A DNA stretch of 22,846 bases from a virus. A program made the position numbers and the translations under genes. Each line of letters starts with the position of its first letter. The first letter of the stretch is position 1. Below, piece by piece: positions 18,044 to 22,846 of this stretch. The notes under the pieces are model-generated. The model searched no databases. It had not been told where the DNA came from and saw nothing but the letters and a program-made list of their open reading frames with translations. The stretch lies in IMG/VR virus record IMGVR_UViG_3300028498_000026, positions 1-22,846 of that record. One strand, 5' to 3'.

Positions 18044-18094
18044 GGCTGGGCATCAACATGCCCAGCCGCGTAGGCGCCTGCACCGGGGCAGGCG
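18044..18094. other. Two strong hairpins after the capsid gene
   Basis: GGCTGGGCAT and ATGCCCAGCC (18044-18067, loop of four) form a perfect 10-bp stem. CGCCTGC and GCAGGCG (18075-18094, loop of six) form a second perfect stem. Neither is followed by a T-run on either strand, so they look like RNA-stabilising or processing structures in the 91-base gap after the capsid stop rather than terminators. Confidence 0.6.
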
Positions 18095-18104
18095 GCCGGG
18101 GCGA

Positions 18105-19355
18105 TCAGGTCGCGCTGTGCTGGTAGACCTTGACGCTGTTGACGTCGAGCAGGTTGCCGCCGGTGCGGGCCCAGGCCAGGAAGCCGACCTGGCCGAGCTT
18201 CATGTAGGCCGAGTCGTCGAAGCGGAACATGGTGATGTCCATCGCGTCGCGGATCATGTACTTGCTGAAGTTGCCAAATGCCAGCGACTTGGCGTTCGCC
18301 GCCGGCACGGCCATGTCGTTGTTCAGGTTGACCGGGTAGCCCAGCAGCAGGTCGGGCGTCTTGGCGCTGGCGCCTTCGTCGTAGCTGGGCGTCCAGATCG
18401 GGCGGCCGGCGGTGTCCTTGATCTTGCGCAGCACGCGGCGCAGGGTCTGGCTGAACATCCAGCCGGGCGCGGCACCGGGCAGCTGCATGTCGGTGACGGC
18501 CGCTTCGAGGTAAGCGGCGTCCAGGCTGTCCACCATGTCGACCAGGTCGTCATAAATGATGCTCAGCGTCTGGCCAGTGGCGCCGGTCTTGCCGACACCG
18601 GCGGCGGTGATCATGCCAAACGGGTCCACGGTGCCTGCGCCGGTGGTGAAGCCGACATTGCTGATGCGGCCGATGCGCTCGGCCAGGCGCTTGAATACCA
18701 TCGCCTGGATGTCGATCTGGCTGTCCTGCAGCAGTTCGATCGGCACGGCCACGACTTTGGAGCTGGCTTTGAAGACGTTCAGGGCGACGGTGCCGAACAC
18801 TGGGTCAGCCGCAGCCGCCGTGACGTTTTGCGCCACCCATTCGCCGGTTTCCGACGTGCCGTCTGACGTCGGGTAGCTCAGCGGGTTGCCTTGGGCGGTG
18901 GTCATCTGGCCGGAGACCTTGCGCATGAAGCCAAAGGCCTTGAGCAGGTCGATCAGTTCGCTGGCCACTTGCGACTGCACGCTGAAGCCGCCCTGCGAGC
19001 CGGTGGTGGTTGACATGGTGTTGCGCACGGCCAGGGCTTCCTCGACGCTCATGTCCTTGAAGGACTTGCGCAGGAAGACGTTCATGGCTTTTTGCGCATC
19101 GCTGAGCGGCTGGCCGTTCTTGCCGTTGGCCTGGATGCTGTGCTCGCCGGCGTCAAGGAAGTTTTCATCCCGATCCTTGGCGTTCATGCGTTCGTGCGCC
19201 TCGATCTGCTTGGTGATGCGCTCGGACTCGTCGGCATGGTTGTCGAAGGTGGTCTGGTCTTCCTTGGTCCAGGTCTGCGCGCCTTTTTCGGCGAGCAGGT
19301 TCTTGGCAGATTTGTTGGAGGCTGCGAGGCGCTCCCGGAGTGCTTGGATGCTCAT
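18105..19355 (-). CDS. Major capsid protein, HK97 fold
   Basis: A 416-residue HK97-type capsid protein. Residues 1-110 form a charged helical delta domain, expected to act as scaffold and to be removed by the prohead protease. The mature part starts near the conserved STTTGSQGGFSV segment at 115-126. Typical capsid features follow: an A-domain and P-domain rich in beta-strands, G-E-W-V-A-Q-N in the E-loop region near 170, and a C-terminal segment with F-G-N-F-S-K-Y-M-I-R-D-A-M-D-I, shared by the family. The start has AGGA upstream. A terminator-like hairpin lies 32 bases before the ATG, and two strong hairpins follow the stop. The protease gene lies immediately upstream. Confidence 0.95.
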   Translation of the reverse strand: MSIQALRERLAASNKSAKNLLAEKGAQTWTKEDQTTFDNHADESERITKQIEAHERMNAKDRDENFLDAGEHSIQANGKNGQPLSDAQKAMNVFLRKSFKDMSVEEALAVRNTMSTTTGSQGGFSVQSQVASELIDLLKAFGFMRKVSGQMTTAQGNPLSYPTSDGTSETGEWVAQNVTAAAADPVFGTVALNVFKASSKVVAVPIELLQDSQIDIQAMVFKRLAERIGRISNVGFTTGAGTVDPFGMITAAGVGKTGATGQTLSIIYDDLVDMVDSLDAAYLEAAVTDMQLPGAAPGWMFSQTLRRVLRKIKDTAGRPIWTPSYDEGASAKTPDLLLGYPVNLNNDMAVPAANAKSLAFGNFSKYMIRDAMDITMFRFDDSAYMKLGQVGFLAWARTGGNLLDVNSVKVYQHSAT

Positions 19356-19386
19356 GGGGTTTCCTAAGTGGGGAATGAAACAGACG

Positions 19387-19415
19387 AAAAAAAAGCCGCT
19401 TCTAGAAAAGCGGCT
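19387..19415 (-). terminator. Strong terminator-like hairpin before capsid gene
   Basis: On the minus strand an eight-base perfect stem AGCCGCTT/AAGCGGCT with a six-base loop is followed by a run of seven to eight T. It lies between the protease stop and the capsid start and is the clearest terminator in the window. Confidence 0.9.
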
Positions 19416-19434
19416 GGGTATCTACGCGGGAGCG

Positions 19435-20178
19435 TCAGATGGGGGTGATCAAGCGCAGGCGGTTGCGGTTGAGCTGGGCTTGCTGTCCTGCCAGGGCCGC
19501 CAGGGCAGAGTCAGACAGAGCGGGATCAGGCTCGGCCCGGCTGGTCGCCGGCACCTTGGGCGCGTTCTTGTAGGCGGCAAGGTTCCACGCGTTCGAGGCT
19601 GCGGCCTTCACCGGCTCGATGCGGTCAATGAAGCCGTTGGACAAAGCCTCGGCGGCAGTGAACCATGACTCGGCGTCCATCAGCGCGATAACTTCGGCGT
19701 CATCCTTGCCGGTCTTGCCGGTGTAGTCCTTGATGATCGACAACTCGATTTTTTCCAGCAGGTCGGCGGTGCTGCGCATGGCGGTCTTGTCGCCCCACAC
19801 GCCGCTGCTGGCGTTGTGGATCATGAACAGCGCGCCCTCCAACATCACGACTTCGTTGCAGGCCAGCGCGATGGACGTGGCGGCGCTGGCGGCCAGCGAG
19901 TCGATGATGGCGACGGTCTTGCCCTTGAAGCGGCCCAACGCGGCCATGATGGCGCGGCCTTCAAACACGTCGCCGCCCGGGCTGTTGATGTACACGTTCA
20001 GCGTGGCGGCATCGCCCACCTGGGCTAGAGCGTCAATCACGTCGGCTGCGCTGACGCCCCAGTACGCACTGATCACGTCGTAGATGTAGAGCGATGCCTC
20101 AGTCCCGTTTTTGACGACGTTGGCCGGGCGCTTTGTGCGCTGCAGGTTGTCATGGTGCAGTTGGTAAATCGTGTTCAT
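19435..20178 (-). CDS. Prohead maturation protease, ClpP-like (S14)
   Basis: A 247-residue serine protease of the phage ClpP-like group, which cuts the capsid delta domain and itself during head maturation. The family marks are Y-I-N-S-P-G-G-D-V-F-E-G at 63-74, the nucleophile in S-L-A-A-S-A-A-T-S (S98), and the catalytic His in F-M-I-H-N-A-S (H121). The acid should be an Asp near 151-160. The C-terminal 50 residues are polar and probably dispensable or linked to assembly. The ATG overlaps the stop of the portal gene (ATGA). It lies between portal and capsid, the standard place. A strong terminator-like hairpin follows its stop. Confidence 0.95.
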   Translation of the reverse strand: MNTIYQLHHDNLQRTKRPANVVKNGTEASLYIYDVISAYWGVSAADVIDALAQVGDAATLNVYINSPGGDVFEGRAIMAALGRFKGKTVAIIDSLAASAATSIALACNEVVMLEGALFMIHNASSGVWGDKTAMRSTADLLEKIELSIIKDYTGKTGKDDAEVIALMDAESWFTAAEALSNGFIDRIEPVKAAASNAWNLAAYKNAPKVPATSRAEPDPALSDSALAALAGQQAQLNRNRLRLITPI

Positions 20179-21491
20179 GGTGCGGGTGTTTCTGCAGGTG
20201 GTTTTGCGGTGGTGCCGCGCTGGGCTTTAAAAAGCTCGTCGCCGCCGTCGATGCGCGGCATGTTTTTCAAGCGCCGGACCTCGTTGACGGTCATGAAGCC
20301 GTCGCCGGTACCGGGCCCGCCCAGGGCGGCCTTGAAGACTTCGCTTTGCGCTTTGGAGTCGCCGCGCAGCAGGCCGTCGAGCTCGAACTCGACGAACTGG
20401 CCGGCGTTGCGAAACAGCTTGCGGTTGAGTTCTTCTTCCCAGCGGCACAGCATGGGCGAGACGGTGAATTTCACGAAGCCCAGCGTGATCTGCTCGATGC
20501 CGGTGCCCCAGCTGCTGGCCTTGTCGCTGTCGCCAATGATGATGGGCGGCACGCCCAGCGCCTGGCAGATGTCTTCCTTTTCGTAGCGGCGCGACTCGAT
20601 CAGCTGCAGATCGACCGGGCTGATGCTCAGTTCGCTGACTTTGCCGCCTTCAGTCAGCACCAGGGGCAGCTTGCGCGCGCCGTGGCCGGTGTAGGTGGCG
20701 ACAAAGCTGTCACGCAGCACCTTGGCCTGCTCGCTGTTCATCTTGCCGGTGAACTCCAGCGCGATCTGCGGCATGGCGCCTTCGCCCATGGTGCGGCCCA
20801 TGTACTCGGCCGATGCTAGGCTATTGCCGATGCCCTGGTAAGCTGCGGACTGGATGGCGCTCAGGCTGCGCAGGCCGTCAAAGCCGAAGCTGGCAAAGTG
20901 CAGCATGTCGTCTTGGTCGACGGTCCGGACGGCGGCGCTGAAGGCGTCCACGATGTCGTACACCAGGCGCTGACCAACACGGCGCGGCACCACCAGGTCG
21001 GGGTGGTGCGGCAGCAGGCCGATGACCGGGCCGCCGGCGTTGTTGCTTCCGCGCACGATCTCGGTGTGCTGGTCGCCTCGCAAGGCCACGCAGCGCACGA
21101 TCCACTCTTTCCAGCTGGCCGCTGTCCACAAGGCATGCGGCTGCTCATTGAGCAACCACCACAGCGGGGTGTTGTTGACGCGCTCGCGCTCGCCGGTGTC
21201 ATCGTAGCGGTAGTGGCGCACGGGCAGCTGCAGCACCGCGCCGGCCAGCTTGCTCAAACAGGCATAGACCGTGCTGACGCGCATGGCGGTCTTGTCGGTC
21301 ACGGCAAAGCCGCTGGCACTGCTGATGGGCTGAAACAGCGCATTCATGGCGTCGTTGTCGGAGCTGACGGCGGTGACTAGGGCATTGCTGATGGCGCCGT
21401 CCATGCGCTGCACCGAGCCTGGGCGCGACGCGGCCCAATCAAGCAACACGCGCGAGGTGTGCTGCTTGCTTTCCAGGTTGAGGGTGTTCAC
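20175..21491 (-). CDS. Portal protein, HK97 family
   Basis: A 438-residue portal protein forming the DNA entry ring at one capsid vertex. Family features are V-S-T-V-Y-A-C-L-S-K-L-A-G-A-V near 72-86, L-W-W-L-L-N-E-Q-P-H around 110-119, G-D-Q-H-T-E-I-V-R-G, E-K-E-D-I-C-Q-A-L-G-V-P-P near 305-317, and F-V-K-F-T-V-S-P. The start is GTG, overlapping the terminase stop (GTGA). The 50 or so residues before the first conserved helix are less conserved. The stop overlaps the protease start. Length is in the usual range for HK97-type portals. Confidence 0.95.
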   Translation of the reverse strand: MNTLNLESKQHTSRVLLDWAASRPGSVQRMDGAISNALVTAVSSDNDAMNALFQPISSASGFAVTDKTAMRVSTVYACLSKLAGAVLQLPVRHYRYDDTGERERVNNTPLWWLLNEQPHALWTAASWKEWIVRCVALRGDQHTEIVRGSNNAGGPVIGLLPHHPDLVVPRRVGQRLVYDIVDAFSAAVRTVDQDDMLHFASFGFDGLRSLSAIQSAAYQGIGNSLASAEYMGRTMGEGAMPQIALEFTGKMNSEQAKVLRDSFVATYTGHGARKLPLVLTEGGKVSELSISPVDLQLIESRRYEKEDICQALGVPPIIIGDSDKASSWGTGIEQITLGFVKFTVSPMLCRWEEELNRKLFRNAGQFVEFELDGLLRGDSKAQSEVFKAALGGPGTGDGFMTVNEVRRLKNMPRIDGGDELFKAQRGTTAKPPAETPAP

Positions 21492-22846
21492 AGTATGACG
21501 AAGCCTTGTTGAATATCGTTGGACTCTTGGGTAGCCATCGCCCGGCCCAGTGCCATCAGCATGGCCATGGGGCCGTCGATCTTGTTTTCCGGCCGCTCCT
21601 TGGTGGGCGAGCGCAGTTCGTTGAACTTGCTGACCTTGACCACCAAGTTGCTGACCATCCAGGTCATGACGGGGTTGCCGTCAAACTTCAGTTTCTTTTC
21701 CAGCACCAGGTTCTCGACCTGGATCAGCGGGGGCGTGAAAAACAGGCTGCGCTGCGCGATCTCGACCAGCGGCAGGCCTTCTTCGATCAGCTTGCCGGCG
21801 AAATACATGCTCAAGGCCGGATCAAACGCAATTTCCTGCACGTCAAACTGGCGGCAGTCGCTGCGCATGTCGTCGGCCAGCACATCAAAATCGGTGATAT
21901 CGCCATCGGTCACCTGCACATAGCCCGACCGGGCCCAGCCGCTCAGATGCGCATTGCCGCTTTCCTGCACCGCCAGCTCATTCAAGTACAGACGTGTGAA
22001 CACATACCAGACGCTTTCCCTCTCGAACACGATGCACAGCGCGGCAAAGTCTTTCTTTTGCGCCAGGTCCAGGCCCATCCAGCAGCGTTCGCCAGCGAAA
22101 TCCGACAGGTTCATGCAGACGTCTGCACAGCGCTCCCATGCGCGCATGTCCATCCATGGGCTTTCGCCGTTGACCCAGACGTTCAGCCGTTTGGTCAGGA
22201 AGTTGTTCAGCGAGCTGGGCATGGCCTCGGCCTTGCGGGCAGCGGCGGCCATGTCGTCAGGCAGCACCGACACCATCCAGTTCGGATTCGCCTTGGCCCA
22301 GGTTGACGGGTCGAACGGGTTGTCCTGGTCGTCAATCGTGTAAATGATGCCGAACATCGTCGGGTCGTTGATCACCCGGTCGAGAATTTTGGTGATGTGC
22401 GTGCGCCGCTCGTAGCAAATTCCGCTGCGGTCTGTGCCGGCAGTGGTGATCAGCCACAGCAGCGACTGCTCCCGAGCGCCCCGGGCCGTGTCAATTACGT
22501 CGTACAGGTCGCGCTTTTTGTGCGCGTGCAGCTCATCGACGGCCGCGAAGTGCACATTCAGGCCATCCTGCGTGCTGGCTTCGGCGGCCAGCGGGGAAAA
22601 CTTGCTCGATGTGTGCGCCACCGTGATGCAGTGCGTCAAGATGGCCACGCCCAGGTAGGTCCGCATGTCCGGCGTGCGTTCGGCCATCGCCTTGGCATCG
22701 TCGAACACGATGCGCGCCTGATCGCGCGTGGTGGCCGCGCTGTACACCTCGGCGCCGTGCTCGCCATCGGCCGACAGCATGAACAGCGCAATGCCGCTGG
22801 TCAGCGTGCTCTTGGCATTCTTGCGCGGCACCTCGACATAGACTTC
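21488..22846 (-). CDS. Terminase large subunit, partial (5' end beyond window)
   Basis: A 452-residue C-terminal part of the DNA-packaging motor, open through the window edge. The ATPase centre starts at once with V-E-V-P-R-K-N-A-K-S-T (Walker A, visible residues 4-14). The family usually has Gly where this has Ala11. The Walker B is H-F-A-A-V-D-E-L-H (acidic D104, E105), and the coupling motif T-T-A-G-T lies near 134-138. The nuclease domain has the expected acidic residues: D260 in W-M-G-L-D-L-A, D342 in I-A-F-D-P, and D424 in K-I-D-G-P-M-A. The apparent start at 22831 is only an internal GTG valine before the Walker A motif. The small subunit should lie further right. Confidence 0.95.
   Translation of the reverse strand, partial: EVYVEVPRKNAKSTLTSGIALFMLSADGEHGAEVYSAATTRDQARIVFDDAKAMAERTPDMRTYLGVAILTHCITVAHTSSKFSPLAAEASTQDGLNVHFAAVDELHAHKKRDLYDVIDTARGAREQSLLWLITTAGTDRSGICYERRTHITKILDRVINDPTMFGIIYTIDDQDNPFDPSTWAKANPNWMVSVLPDDMAAAARKAEAMPSSLNNFLTKRLNVWVNGESPWMDMRAWERCADVCMNLSDFAGERCWMGLDLAQKKDFAALCIVFERESVWYVFTRLYLNELAVQESGNAHLSGWARSGYVQVTDGDITDFDVLADDMRSDCRQFDVQEIAFDPALSMYFAGKLIEEGLPLVEIAQRSLFFTPPLIQVENLVLEKKLKFDGNPVMTWMVSNLVVKVSKFNELRSPTKERPENKIDGPMAMLMALGRAMATQESNDIQQGFVIL

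Noticed and set aside
17558-18866. Plus-strand frames opposite capsid and connector genes
   Set aside because: Antisense shadows of conserved head genes with Gly/Arg/His-rich composition and no independent support.
22829-22831. Start codon for terminase at GTG 22831
   Set aside because: The frame is open to the window edge and the preceding codons read E-V-Y-V-E, the usual strand before Walker A, so the GTG is an internal valine.
1-22846. CRISPR arrays, insertion sequences or rRNA
   Set aside because: No regularly spaced repeats, transposase genes, terminal inverted repeats with target duplications or rRNA motifs were seen.

Overview
The window is the left end of an integrated temperate siphophage (lambda/HK97-like structural plan) in a GC-rich proteobacterium. 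The gene families and composition fit a beta-proteobacterium of the Burkholderiales/Comamonadaceae type; that host assignment is an inference from family resemblance, not a search. Apart from the attachment-site fragment and host flank at the far left, every real gene lies on the minus strand, so the late operon reads from right (terminase) to left (lysis and conversion genes).

Layout, in order of transcription (right to left): large terminase (cut by the window edge), portal, ClpP-like prohead protease, HK97-fold major capsid protein, a small head-region protein, gp6-like connector, a 63-residue protein, head closure protein, HK97 gp10-like protein, DUF3168 tail terminator and tail tube. These are followed by the tail assembly chaperones G and G-T, joined by a -1 frameshift at A AAA AAC, a BamE-like lipoprotein inserted as a moron, and the tape measure. 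The tail-tip set comes next: a 96-residue protein, a 55-residue protein, a DUF1833-like protein, an NlpC/P60-like protein, and TipJ-like N and C parts. The leftmost genes are a beta-helical tailspike, three small membrane proteins (holin candidates), an M15 peptidase endolysin, nested Rz/Rz1 spanins, and an OafA-like O-acyltransferase of 668 residues with a SGNH domain. The phage ends at the 3' half of a tRNA-Asn(GTT) at 81-128, which marks the distal attachment site. Positions 1-80 are then host DNA with an intrinsic terminator. The integrase, repressor and replication genes, and the intact tRNA, should lie beyond the right edge.

Most neighbouring genes overlap by 1-8 bases (typically ATGA), indicating translational coupling. 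The exceptions are informative. Intrinsic-terminator-like hairpins sit 15-32 bases upstream of the start codons of the capsid, tail tube, tape measure and endolysin genes. A 10-bp inverted repeat sits directly before the chaperone gene, and strong hairpins without a U-tract follow the capsid gene. The operon therefore looks punctuated, either by antitermination-dependent control or by RNA processing.

Two cargo genes stand out. One is the terminal acyltransferase, whose two domains differ strongly in base composition. The other is the lipoprotein followed by two tandem terminators. Together with the polysaccharide-recognition look of the tailspike they suggest lysogenic conversion of the host surface and superinfection exclusion. 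I see no wholly new multi-gene system; the best signals are the frameshift, the moron lipoprotein, the mosaic acyltransferase and the repeated hairpin-before-start pattern.
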